This document shows, piece by piece, positions 17,029 to 24,492 of a stretch of DNA of 64,000 nucleotides. Source of the DNA: Bacteroidota bacterium. Its GTDB lineage: Bacteria > Bacteroidota > Bacteroidia > Chitinophagales > Saprospiraceae. The notes beneath the pieces are model-generated. The model made no database searches and had not been told where the DNA came from. It was given only the letters and a program-made list of their open reading frames with translations. The stretch spans positions 62,001 through 126,000 of the forward strand of contig JAKQLF010000155.1 of NCBI GenBank assembly GCA_029567325.1. The letters are read 5' to 3'. Position 1 is the first letter of the stretch, and the number at the start of each line of letters is the position of its first letter. The translations under genes and the position numbers were made by a program.

Positions 17029-18309
17029 ATGTTAGAAATTAGCACCATTCGATTTGAAAAAGAAAGAGTCCTTGAGGGTCTTAATAAGCGTTTCCTTCCT
17101 GAAGCGCAAATAGGATTGATAGAGACCATTTTATTGCTTGATGACGAAAGAAAAAAGTCCCAAACAGAAGGTGATATTGTTCTTTCAGAAATCAATAAAT
17201 TATCAAAAGAAATAGGAGATTTATTCAAATCTGGTAAACAATCGAAAGCGAATGAGCTCAAAGATCAGGTTGCTGTACTGAAGGATAAGTCCAAAATCCT
17301 GGAGGAAAATAACAAACGCATTCAACAAGAGTTGGGTGATTTAATCATACAATTGCCAAATGTTCCGCACGTATCTGTCCCGGTTGGTAAACACGCAGAG
17401 GATAATGAAGTTTATAAGGAATGGTCTGGCGATTTGGATATTTTGCCTAGCGATGCCCTGCCTCATTGGGAAATCGCCGAAAAATATGGTGTTTTCAGTC
17501 TGACTGATGGTGTAAAACTTACTGGGGCTGGCTTTCCAGTTTTCAAAGGTAAGGGAGCTAGGTTGCAAAGAGCACTGATCTCTTATTTTTTGGACGAAGC
17601 TTCAAAAGCGGGCTATACAGAAATTGTACCGCCATTGGTTGTCAATCATGACAGCGCCAGAGCTACTGGTCAATTGCCTGACAAGGAAGCCCAAATGTAT
17701 TATATAGAAAGAGATGACCTTTATTTGATTCCAACGGCAGAAGTGCCGATCACCAATTTATACAGAGACATGATTGTTTCTGCCGAAGAATTGCCCATCA
17801 AATTGACAGGATACACACCTTGTTTTAGGAGAGAAGCTGGCTCTTATGGTGCAGATGTAAAGGGACTCAACAGAGTACATCAATTTGATAAAATAGAAAT
17901 TGTGCAGATCCAACATCCAGACAAATCTTATGATTCTTTGATGGAAATGCTCAATCATGTATCTCATTTACTCGACAGCCTTGGCTTGCCATACAGAATA
18001 TTGAGACTTTGCGGAGGTGACATGGGTTTCGCTTCTGCCTTGACTTATGATTTTGAAGTTTATTCTATGGCACAGAAAAGATGGTTGGAAGTAAGCAGCG
18101 TATCCAATTTTGAAACCTTCCAGTCAAATCGAATGATGCTGAGGTATAAAGACACAAACGGCAAAAACAAATTGGCCCACACACTCAACGGTAGCGCACT
18201 AGCGTTAGCTAGAATTGTGGCGGCGATTTTAGAGAACTTTCAAACCAAAGATGGTGTTATTGTACCTGAAGTTTTGAGGAAATATACAGGCTTCGATATT
18301 ATTAACTAA
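17029..18309 (+). CDS. serS: seryl-tRNA synthetase
   Basis: 426 residues, class II synthetase charging tRNA-Ser. The N-terminal antiparallel coiled-coil arm that grips the tRNA long variable arm is present (about 30-105, INKLSKEIGDLFKSGKQSKA). Motif 2 reads TPCFRREAGSYGADVKGLNR with the serine/ATP-binding region following, and motif 3 is HTLNGSALALARIVAAILEN near the C-terminus. Full length, own transcription unit, divergent from rho across 207 bases. Confidence 0.97.
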   Translation: MLEISTIRFEKERVLEGLNKRFLPEAQIGLIETILLLDDERKKSQTEGDIVLSEINKLSKEIGDLFKSGKQSKANELKDQVAVLKDKSKILEENNKRIQQELGDLIIQLPNVPHVSVPVGKHAEDNEVYKEWSGDLDILPSDALPHWEIAEKYGVFSLTDGVKLTGAGFPVFKGKGARLQRALISYFLDEASKAGYTEIVPPLVVNHDSARATGQLPDKEAQMYYIERDDLYLIPTAEVPITNLYRDMIVSAEELPIKLTGYTPCFRREAGSYGADVKGLNRVHQFDKIEIVQIQHPDKSYDSLMEMLNHVSHLLDSLGLPYRILRLCGGDMGFASALTYDFEVYSMAQKRWLEVSSVSNFETFQSNRMMLRYKDTNGKNKLAHTLNGSALALARIVAAILENFQTKDGVIVPEVLRKYTGFDIIN

Positions 18310-18363
18310 ACATTAAATAACAAAAGCCCTTCAATTGGGGTTACAAAAGTAAAATAAAGAGAA

Positions 18364-18411
18364 ATGATATTGTATTGAGTTATTTTAGGAGTTTTCACAC
18401 TGATAGGCTTT
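18364..18411 (+). pseudogene. interrupted N-terminus of the YugP-like peptidase (in-frame TGA)
   Basis: An ATG at 18364 follows a purine-rich AAAGAGAA. It begins a frame coding M-I-L-Y, TGA (18376-18378), then VILGVFTLIGFLV, which runs straight into the peptidase. Family members start with a membrane helix of just this kind, often with Trp after Tyr. The TGA looks like a one-base change from TGG. Confidence 0.65.
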
Positions 18412-19053
18412 TTGGTAAGCAATCGTTTGAAAAGTAAATTTGAAAATTATAGCCATATTGGGATAAGATCCAACTTGTCAGGTGCAGAAGTAGCAGTGAA
18501 AATGTTGCGTCACTATGGCATCAACGATGTTAGGGTAGAAATGGGCGAAGGAATGCTCACAGATCACTACAATCCTACAAACAAAACGATTGCACTTTCA
18601 CCAGCGGTTTATAGTGGTAGGAGCATCGCTTCTGCTGCAGTAGCTGCTCACGAATGCGGACACGCAGTCCAGCACGCTCAATCATACAGCATGCTTGCTT
18701 TAAGGTCCAATTTGGTTCCTGTTATGCAATTCAGTAGCAAGGTGCAACAGTTCATGTTTATGGGTATGATGTTTGGTGTTGGTATGGGTATTGGCGGTAA
18801 TTTATTGATGATGGTTCTTGTCATCACATTTGGTGTGACAGCGTTATTTAGCTTGGTTACATTGCCAGTGGAATTTGATGCATCAAAACGAGCATTGGTT
18901 TGGTTGGACGAATCAAATGTAGCTGCTGGTCAGGAATATGAAGGTGCAAAAGATGCGCTATGGTGGGCGGCAATGACTTATGTTGCACAAGCTTTAGGCG
19001 CCTTAGTCATGTTTTTATATTTCTTACTTTCCTTTTTGGGTAACAGAGATTAA
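18412..19053 (+). CDS. YugP-like membrane zinc metallopeptidase
   Basis: At least 213 residues from the TTG at 18412. Homologues are about 225-230 residues and start with a membrane helix that is coded here from 18364 but broken by TGA at 18376. The body is intact: VSNRLKSKFENYSHI, LTDHYNPTNKTIALSP and the zinc motif VAAHECGHAVQHA (HExxH, near residue 85). Two further hydrophobic helices follow (MFMGMMFGVGMGIGGN and ALGALVMFLYFLLSF). It belongs to the neutral zinc metallopeptidase DUF2268/YugP group of unknown substrate. The gene is either translated from an internal start, giving a shortened first helix, or is a recent nonsense mutant, or reflects a sequencing error. Confidence 0.8.
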   Translation: MVSNRLKSKFENYSHIGIRSNLSGAEVAVKMLRHYGINDVRVEMGEGMLTDHYNPTNKTIALSPAVYSGRSIASAAVAAHECGHAVQHAQSYSMLALRSNLVPVMQFSSKVQQFMFMGMMFGVGMGIGGNLLMMVLVITFGVTALFSLVTLPVEFDASKRALVWLDESNVAAGQEYEGAKDALWWAAMTYVAQALGALVMFLYFLLSFLGNRD

Positions 19054-19055
19054 TC

Positions 19056-19063
19056 TACATTTG
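19056..19063 (+). promoter_or_regulatory. -7 element (TACATTTG) for frr
   Basis: Matches TAnnTTTG. A TTTG at 19035-19038 lies 17 bases upstream. The ATG of frr is 44 bases downstream. Confidence 0.5.
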
Positions 19064-19107
19064 TGGCTTTTATTCGTTTAATGGTTAAATCATAAATTTT
19101 TTATTTT

Positions 19108-19671
19108 ATGTCTGAAGATCTAGATAGCGTACTCATAATCGGGTATGAATTGATGCACAAATCGCTAGAGCATCTCAATGAAGAGCTATCAAAAGTGCGC
19201 GCCGGTAAGGCTTCTCCTGCAATGCTTGGCAGTGTTTTTGTCGATTATTATGGAGCAAATACGCCTTTGTCACAAGTTGCGAATATCACCAATACGGATG
19301 CAAGAACTTTGTCTATTCAGCCGTGGGAAAAGAAAATGATTGCTCCAATAGAGCGAGCAATTTTTGAAGCAAATCTTGGTTTTACTCCAATGAACAATGG
19401 TGAAGTAATCATGATTACGGTGCCACCTCTCACAGAAGAACGTAGACAATTATTGGTAAAACAAACCAAAGGTTTAGGCGAAGATGCTAAAGTGGCCATC
19501 AGAACTACCAGACAAAAGCTGATGGATACGATTAAAAAGGAGGTAAAAGACGGACTTGCTGAGGACTTGGGCAAAAGAAAAGAAGCCGAAGTACAAAAGC
19601 ACGTTGATGAAGCAGTTGATATGGTTGGAAAATACCTGGAAGCAAAGGAAAAAGACATCATGAAGGTATAG
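19108..19671 (+). CDS. frr: ribosome recycling factor
   Basis: 187 residues, the usual length. RRF splits post-termination ribosomes together with EF-G. The three-helix bundle and the conserved LSKVRAGKASPAMLGSVFVD (near 26) and TNTDARTLSIQPWEKKM segments are clear, as is the C-terminal RTTRQKLMDTIKKEVKDG. A TAnnTTTG promoter element sits in the gap after the metallopeptidase, so it probably has its own start of transcription. pyrH, its usual partner, is not adjacent. Confidence 0.97.
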   Translation: MSEDLDSVLIIGYELMHKSLEHLNEELSKVRAGKASPAMLGSVFVDYYGANTPLSQVANITNTDARTLSIQPWEKKMIAPIERAIFEANLGFTPMNNGEVIMITVPPLTEERRQLLVKQTKGLGEDAKVAIRTTRQKLMDTIKKEVKDGLAEDLGKRKEAEVQKHVDEAVDMVGKYLEAKEKDIMKV

Positions 19672-19731
19672 GTCAGCATTGACTTTTACTTTTTCATATT
19701 AATTAACAAAGCATATTTTAAATAATAAATC

Positions 19732-20169
19732 ATGAGAATTTTAGTAGTGGCCTTTTTGGCTCTTACCTTATTTGCTTCTTGTAGTAAAGATGAAGCTCAA
19801 GAAATCGCGGACTATATCAGTGAAAAAAGCCTTACAGGTTTTACAGCAACCCCTGAAGGTGTTTATATAAAAATTGATAATCCAGGTAGTGATAAAAGAC
19901 CAAATTTGGGTTCTTTACTTACAGTTCATTATCGTGGAAAGTTAACAGATGGCACTCAATTTGATTCTTCTTATGATCGTGGAGAGGCCGCAACATTCCC
20001 ATTGACAGGCACTATTCAAGGCTGGCAAATAGGTATTCCAAAATTTGGAATTGGCGGTAAAGGAACATTGATCATTCCACCTTCTCTAGGTTATGGAAAG
20101 GAAGGTAATAGTGGAATACCAGGGAATTCTATCCTTATATTTGACATCGAACTCATCAATTTTCAATAA
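19732..20169 (+). CDS. FKBP-type peptidyl-prolyl isomerase lipoprotein
   Basis: 145 residues: lipoprotein signal with lipobox FASC (Cys near 17) followed by SKDEAQ, then one FKBP domain. LLTVHYRGKLTDGTQFDSSY, AATFPLTGTIQGWQIGIPKF and LIIPPSLGYGKEG are the hallmark segments containing the hydrophobic active-site pocket (Tyr, Phe, Trp, Tyr). It catalyses cis-trans prolyl isomerisation on envelope proteins. It is followed three bases later by a Kazal-domain lipoprotein, suggesting a joint envelope protein-quality role. Confidence 0.93.
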   Translation: MRILVVAFLALTLFASCSKDEAQEIADYISEKSLTGFTATPEGVYIKIDNPGSDKRPNLGSLLTVHYRGKLTDGTQFDSSYDRGEAATFPLTGTIQGWQIGIPKFGIGGKGTLIIPPSLGYGKEGNSGIPGNSILIFDIELINFQ

Positions 20170-20172
20170 AAA

Positions 20173-20550
20173 ATGATGAAAGTCATTTCTGCATATTTCA
20201 GATTGCTGGTGTTAATAGGATTTGTTTTCATCATTGGATGTAAAACGGCTCAGACGGATAATACAAGTAAAGCTGGCGAAAGTGTAACAACTCGTTCTAA
20301 TAAAGATTTCGAACCAGTGGCTTATACAAAAAAACTAAATGTTGCAGAGACAGACAATCAAGCCCCAGTGATGCCCAAAGGGTGTTTCTCTCAACAAGTC
20401 TTTTTAGACAATCAAAAGGATTGTGAAAAATCTACGCAATTGGTTTGTGGATGTAATAGTGTGACCTATCAAAACGAGTGTGAAGCAAAAAAAGCTGGAC
20501 TCACCAGTTGGAAAAAGGGAAAATGCGCAGTTGAGGCAACAGGTATTTGA
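20173..20550 (+). CDS. Kazal-type serine protease inhibitor-like lipoprotein
   Basis: 125 residues: signal with lipobox VFIIGC, a linker, then a C-terminal Kazal-like domain. The cysteine pattern is visible in GCFSQQVFLDNQKDCEKS and LVCGCNSVTYQNECEAKKAG, ending WKKGKC. Kazal domains inhibit serine proteases through the exposed loop before the second Cys-rich turn. Bacterial lipoprotein versions are common in Bacteroidota but seldom studied, and inhibition is inferred. Stop codon TGA. Probably co-transcribed with the FKBP lipoprotein. Confidence 0.82.
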   Translation: MMKVISAYFRLLVLIGFVFIIGCKTAQTDNTSKAGESVTTRSNKDFEPVAYTKKLNVAETDNQAPVMPKGCFSQQVFLDNQKDCEKSTQLVCGCNSVTYQNECEAKKAGLTSWKKGKCAVEATGI

Positions 20551-20569
20551 TTTATTTTTATAAAGAAAT

Positions 20570-20599
20570 TTTGAAATTGCAGAAATAATCTTACTTTTG
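20570..20599 (+). promoter_or_regulatory. promoter of rpmH (TTTG, 18 bases, TACTTTTG)
   Basis: The -33 element TTTG is at 20570-20573 and the -7 element TACTTTTG at 20592-20599, close to the Bacteroidota consensus. The rpmH start lies 65 bases downstream. Confidence 0.65.
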
Positions 20600-20664
20600 C
20601 AGTCCAATTTTAAGGAGCCGGTTGGCTTGCGCTTGGAATTTCATAAGATATATATAATTAAGAC

Positions 20665-20820
20665 ATGAAAAGGACGTTTCAACCTTCAAGAAGAAAGAGA
20701 GTAAATAAGCACGGTTTCAGAACCAGAATGGCTTCTAAAAACGGCAGAAGGGTATTGGCAGCTAGAAGAGCAAGAGGCAGATACAAATTAACAGTATCCG
20801 ACGAGAACAAGAGGAAATAA
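20665..20820 (+). CDS. rpmH: 50S ribosomal protein L34
   Basis: 51 residues beginning [18 protein letters not shown], followed by [20 protein letters not shown], the near-universal L34 sequence. L34 is a small basic protein of the large subunit. A strong promoter-like element precedes it and an intrinsic terminator follows. It is just upstream of rnpA, the conserved rpmH-rnpA order, but no dnaA or oriC lies next to it here. Confidence 0.98.
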   Translation: MKRTFQPSRRKRVNKHGFRTRMASKNGRRVLAARRARGRYKLTVSDENKRK

Positions 20821-20848
20821 GTTTCTTTTTTGTTCTGATATACAATAT

Positions 20849-20885
20849 AAATCTGGATGTGGGCTAGCTTGCATCCAGATTTTTT
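20849..20885 (+). terminator. intrinsic terminator after rpmH
   Basis: A perfect 10-bp stem pairs 20850-20859 with 20872-20881, followed by TTTTATTT. It separates rpmH from rnpA, so rnpA depends on read-through or its own promoter. Confidence 0.9.
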
Positions 20886-20972
20886 ATTTATTACCCTAGC
20901 CTTTTTTATTAGAATGGCTCTTTGGTGATTATACTAGATATTCCCTATTTTTGACTATCAACATAAAACAAC

Positions 20973-21353
20973 TTGGTCAAAGCAAATAAATTACCAAATA
21001 CAGAAAGAGTCAAGTCTCCTCAACGCGTTTCTGAAATTTACTACAAAGGTGTTGCTGGTTTTGTATACCCCTTTAAATATCATTTTATCTCGCAACTTAC
21101 GGAAAAGGCTGACCAATCTCTGCTCAAAATTTGCATTGCTGTTTCAAAGAAAAAATTTAAACACGCAGTAGATAGAAATAGGGTAAAAAGATTGACAAAA
21201 GAAGCATATAGGTTAAATAAGATGGGTTTTTATGACAATCCTGCCAATCTCAATAAGCAAGTAGAACTTTACTTGGTTTATATAGGAAAAGACTTACCCG
21301 AATATGAGGTGGTTGAGAAGGGCATCAAATCTATCATACAAAAGATTAGCTAA
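20973..21353 (+). CDS. rnpA: ribonuclease P protein component
   Basis: 126 residues from TTG 20973; an in-frame TAA at 20964 rules out an earlier start. RnpA is the basic protein that helps the RNase P RNA bind tRNA precursors. The signature RNR motif appears as KHAVDRNRVKRLTKEAYRLN near residue 67, with FISQLTEKADQ and KICIAVSKKKF forming the preceding strands. The N-terminal KLPNTERVKSPQRVSEIYYK matches the family start. Confidence 0.94.
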   Translation: MVKANKLPNTERVKSPQRVSEIYYKGVAGFVYPFKYHFISQLTEKADQSLLKICIAVSKKKFKHAVDRNRVKRLTKEAYRLNKMGFYDNPANLNKQVELYLVYIGKDLPEYEVVEKGIKSIIQKIS

Positions 21354-21542
21354 ATTCGCTCAAACAAAGAATTTGTATAGATTGGTCATAGGCATGATTT
21401 AATAACTCTGACCGTAGCTTTAGCTTACATAAATCCTAGTTTTGCAAAACTATTTTCAACGATCATAGTTTTTGAATTGGATTTACTAATATTGAGGAAT
21501 AATAAGTTACAATAATCAAATTTTCTAGATTATAAATTTTGG

Positions 21543-22568
21543 ATGGCAGAATCATATAAAGAACAAGAAATAAACTCAGAGCAAAGGAAAGAGGACCATA
21601 TAGCGCTTGCATTCAATGCACAAGTGCAAGGAAACCAAGTAGATGACCACTTTTACTACGAACCAGCCCTTGCAGGTCATCCAAAAGACGCTAAATTTCT
21701 CGCCACCCAATTTATGGGCTTTGATTTTGATTTACCCATTTGGGTATCAAGTATGACAGGTGGTACCGAAAGAGCCAAACACATCAACAAAAACTTAGCT
21801 CGACTTTGTGGGGAGTACAACATAGGAATGGGACTGGGTTCATGCAGAATGTTGCTAAATTCAGATTTATATTTTGAAGATTTCAATGTGAGACCTTTTA
21901 TGCCTGGTAGGCCTCTTTTTGCCAACCTTGGTATCGCCCAAATCGAACAATTAGTAGAAAGTCAGAGTTTGACATTAATTGAAAAGATGGTTGCAAAACT
22001 CAAAGCTGACGGACTGATTGTACACATCAATCCCATGCAAGAGTGGCTACAACCAGAGGGCGACATTTACACACACAGTCCACTGGATTTAATTAAAATT
22101 TTGTTGGAAAAATGCCCATTTCCAATCATAGTAAAAGAAGTTGGTCAAGGATTTGGGCCAGAAAGTTTGAAATCGCTTCTGGAACTTCCACTTGCAGCCA
22201 TTGATTTTGGATCTAGTGGTGGAACAAATTTTGCACTTTTGGAATTACTCCGAGCAGAGAAAAACGCGCAAGAAAACTTAGCCCCACTTGCTTACATAGG
22301 TCACACTGCACATGAAATGGTAGACATGGTCAATGTTTTGGCAGACAGGCCACAAAATCAATGTAAACACATCATCATATCAGGCGGCATCAAGAACTTT
22401 TTAGATGGGTACTACCTTACATCTAAGTGTAAAATGACCTCCATTTATGCCCAAGCATCTTCATTTTTGAAACCAGCATTGGGAACATATGAAGAACTAG
22501 AAGCCCACATGCAAATACAAATAAAGGGATTATCCATTTCCAAACAATTTCTACGCATAAAGTCATAA
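21543..22568 (+). CDS. fni: type 2 isopentenyl-diphosphate delta-isomerase
   Basis: 341 residues, FMN-dependent TIM barrel interconverting isopentenyl and dimethylallyl diphosphate. Conserved parts include RKEDHIALAF at the start, PIWVSSMTGGTERAKHINKN (FMN site), GMGLGSCRML, LIVHINPMQEWLQPEGD (with the catalytic-region Gln/Glu), PIIVKEVGQGFGPESL and IDFGSSGGTNFALLE. The type 2 enzyme is typical of mevalonate-pathway bacteria and archaea. The HMG-CoA reductase gene follows four bases later, confirming the pathway link. Confidence 0.95.
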   Translation: MAESYKEQEINSEQRKEDHIALAFNAQVQGNQVDDHFYYEPALAGHPKDAKFLATQFMGFDFDLPIWVSSMTGGTERAKHINKNLARLCGEYNIGMGLGSCRMLLNSDLYFEDFNVRPFMPGRPLFANLGIAQIEQLVESQSLTLIEKMVAKLKADGLIVHINPMQEWLQPEGDIYTHSPLDLIKILLEKCPFPIIVKEVGQGFGPESLKSLLELPLAAIDFGSSGGTNFALLELLRAEKNAQENLAPLAYIGHTAHEMVDMVNVLADRPQNQCKHIIISGGIKNFLDGYYLTSKCKMTSIYAQASSFLKPALGTYEELEAHMQIQIKGLSISKQFLRIKS

Positions 22569-22572
22569 TCGT

Positions 22573-23901
22573 ATGCCACAAAGTTCTGTTATAGAAGGTT
22601 TTTCAAAGTTTTCAAAAGAAGATAAAGTTCGATGGATAGCCGACCAGTATTTTAATTCCAGCATTGATAAAGTGGATGAGATCAAACAGTATTGGCTGGC
22701 AGATGACGAACAACAAATCATCATGGACGGCTTTAGTGAGAACGTCATAGGAAACCACATTTTACCTTTCAGCGTAGCACCAAATTTTTTGATCGATGGA
22801 GTGCTTCATACACTTCCAATGGTTATTGAAGAAAGTTCTGTTGTGGCAGCGGCTTCATCTGCAGCTAAATTTTGGCTGACCCGAGGAGGCTTTAATACTA
22901 CAATCATCTCTACCACGAAGCTTGGCCATGTTCACTTCACTTGGTCTGGTAACCTTGCGCTATTGCAAGAAAATCAGTCTTTGATCTTTGCTCATTTGAT
23001 GGAAGAGGTGGCGCCACTAGTAGTAAATATGCAAAAAAGAGGTGGGGGAATAAAGGATATTTTATTCAAAGATTTGAGTAAAAAAGTCGATACTGTTTTT
23101 CAGATAGAGGTGAGTTTTGAGACTTGTGATTCTATGGGTGCAAACTTCATCAACACTGTTTTGGAGGCTTTTGCAGCAGCATTTACCAATTTTGTCAATT
23201 CTACAGATCTTTTTCCTGTAGATCATCGGGATGTCGAAGTGGTCATGTCTATTCTTTCAAATTATACACCAGAGTGTTTGGTTCACGTGGAAACTGCTTG
23301 TCCAGTAGATCAATTAGGAGGCCCAATTAATGATACAGATGCAATAACGTTGGCTCACAAATTCAAAAAAGCTGTAGATATTGCACGAGCAGATACCTAT
23401 CGAGCGGTAACCCACAACAAAGGTATTTTCAATGGCATTGATGCTTTGATTCTTGCTACTGGTAATGACTTTCGTGCAGTAGAAGCCTGTGGTCATGCAT
23501 ATGCTGCTAGGTCTGGACAATACATCAGTTTATCTTCCTGCGCTATCGAATCTGGGATATTTCAATTCAGCATGGACATACCACTTGCCTTAGGCACAGT
23601 AGGTGGACTCACCTCTTTACACCCAATGGCTAAAATTGCCTTGGAAATATTGGGTAAGCCCTCAGCTTGTGACCTGATGAGATACACCGCTGCACTTGGC
23701 TTAGCACAAAACTTTGCTGCTGTTAAAAGCCTTGTGACTACGGGCATCCAAAAAGGCCACATGCGTATGCATCTGCAAAATATCATCAATCACTTGGGAC
23801 TCAGCAAAACAGAGGCCGAGATGGTAAATATTCATTTCTGCGACAAAGCAATCAGTCACAGTGCAATAAGAACCTTTGTAGAGGAAATAAGAAATAAATA
23901 A
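22573..23901 (+). CDS. mvaA: hydroxymethylglutaryl-CoA reductase, class II
   Basis: 442 residues. It interconverts HMG-CoA and mevalonate. The substrate loop ENVIGNHILPFSVAPNFLID and the catalytic-Glu block VIEESSVVAAASSAAKFW (near 85) are present. NDFRAVEACGHAYAARSG carries the catalytic Asp, and LGTVGGLTSLHPMAKIALEI and GLAQNFAAVKSLVTTGIQKG lie near the C-terminus. Class II enzymes are the bacterial form and may use NADH or NADPH. Next to fni and followed by a GHMP kinase beyond a tRNA, it works in the forward mevalonate direction, by context. Confidence 0.94.
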   Translation: MPQSSVIEGFSKFSKEDKVRWIADQYFNSSIDKVDEIKQYWLADDEQQIIMDGFSENVIGNHILPFSVAPNFLIDGVLHTLPMVIEESSVVAAASSAAKFWLTRGGFNTTIISTTKLGHVHFTWSGNLALLQENQSLIFAHLMEEVAPLVVNMQKRGGGIKDILFKDLSKKVDTVFQIEVSFETCDSMGANFINTVLEAFAAAFTNFVNSTDLFPVDHRDVEVVMSILSNYTPECLVHVETACPVDQLGGPINDTDAITLAHKFKKAVDIARADTYRAVTHNKGIFNGIDALILATGNDFRAVEACGHAYAARSGQYISLSSCAIESGIFQFSMDIPLALGTVGGLTSLHPMAKIALEILGKPSACDLMRYTAALGLAQNFAAVKSLVTTGIQKGHMRMHLQNIINHLGLSKTEAEMVNIHFCDKAISHSAIRTFVEEIRNK

Positions 23902-23947
23902 GTGATCTCAAGTTATTCCGTTGAGATCACCTTAAATTATTTTTTAG
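23902..23947. terminator. hairpin between convergent mvaA and DUF2892 genes
   Basis: A perfect 10-bp stem pairs 23902-23911 with 23921-23930, starting directly at the mvaA stop and followed by an AT-rich tract with TTTTTT at 23940-23945. It probably ends the fni-mvaA transcript. Confidence 0.75.
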
Positions 23948-24146
23948 GTACACCGCACGTATTGATGCCAAAAATGGAATACAAAGGGCAAAAGCTAATT
24001 AGACTAGTAAGTAAAAATACAAAACCTACTATAACTAAAACGAGGCCCAAAGTTCCAGAAATTACACCTGTATAATACAAGTAACCCAATATGATGGCGA
24101 TAATCGTTCTTACTGATTTATCAATTGTACCCATGTTTTTTTTCAT
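23937..24146 (-). CDS. DUF2892 (YgaP-like) small membrane protein
   Basis: 69 residues if started at ATG 24146 (MKKNMGTIDKSVR); an upstream in-frame ATG at 24251 adds 35 residues that do not resemble the family. MGTIDKSVRTIIAIIL is the usual DUF2892 opening. Two membrane helices follow (about 13-30 and 33-53) and the end is CPLYSIFGINTCG. The paired cysteines near the C-terminus are a family trait. Function is unknown; some relatives are fused to rhodanese domains. Confidence 0.82.
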   Translation of the reverse strand: MKKNMGTIDKSVRTIIAIILGYLYYTGVISGTLGLVLVIVGFVFLLTSLISFCPLYSIFGINTCGVPKK

Positions 24147-24334
24147 TTCGCTTAGCTTTAAAGTTGAATAATTCAATAAAGATAATCCAAGAAAAGAAGT
24201 TCTTGTGTGACATAAGTTACTGATAATGATGAGGGTTGTCAATCTACGCAACAGTTTTGCTTTGGTAAAATCTTAAAGCAATGCACACATTAAATAATCT
24301 GGAAAGAATTAGCAATCCAATAAAAATAAATTAT

Positions 24335-24342
24335 TACCTTTG
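24335..24342 (+). promoter_or_regulatory. -7 element (TACCTTTG) of the tRNA gene
   Basis: Matches TAnnTTTG and ends 27 bases before the mature tRNA 5' end. No clear -33 element was seen. Confidence 0.5.
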
Positions 24343-24369
24343 CGGCCACAATTAGGAAAACCTCCTTTT

Positions 24370-24443
24370 GGCGTGGTAGCTCAGCCGGTTAGAGCGTGCG
24401 ATTCATAATCGCAAGGTCGGGAGTTCAAGCCTCCCCCACGCTA
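24370..24443 (+). tRNA. tRNA with anticodon CAT (elongator Met, or Ile after lysidine modification)
   Basis: Cloverleaf read by eye: acceptor 24370-24376 pairs with the seven bases before the discriminator A (G1-U72 wobble). The D stem is GCTC/GAGC, the anticodon stem TGCGA/TCGCA with loop TTCATAA (anticodon 24404-24406), and the T arm GGGAG-TTCAAGC-CTCCC. The anticodon stem lacks the three G-C pairs of initiator tRNA, so it is not fMet. CAT could also be tRNA-Ile2; methionine is the more likely reading. The CCA end is not encoded. Confidence 0.93.
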
Positions 24444-24444
24444 C

Positions 24445-24484
24445 AAAAAACAACCGTTGTCATCTTTTTGTCAACGGTTTTTTT
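24445..24484. terminator. terminator after the tRNA, usable from both strands
   Basis: A perfect 8-bp stem pairs 24452-24459 with 24472-24479. On the plus strand it is followed by TTTTTTT (to 24484), and on the minus strand by T from the A-run at 24445-24450. It can therefore end both the tRNA and the convergent kinase gene. Confidence 0.88.
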
Positions 24485-24492
24485 GTGCCCCT

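Noticed and set aside
20665-21353. Origin region inferred from rpmH-rnpA
   Set aside because: The pair often adjoins dnaA and oriC in other phyla, but here no dnaA, yidC or box cluster is present, and the order is not reliable in Bacteroidota.
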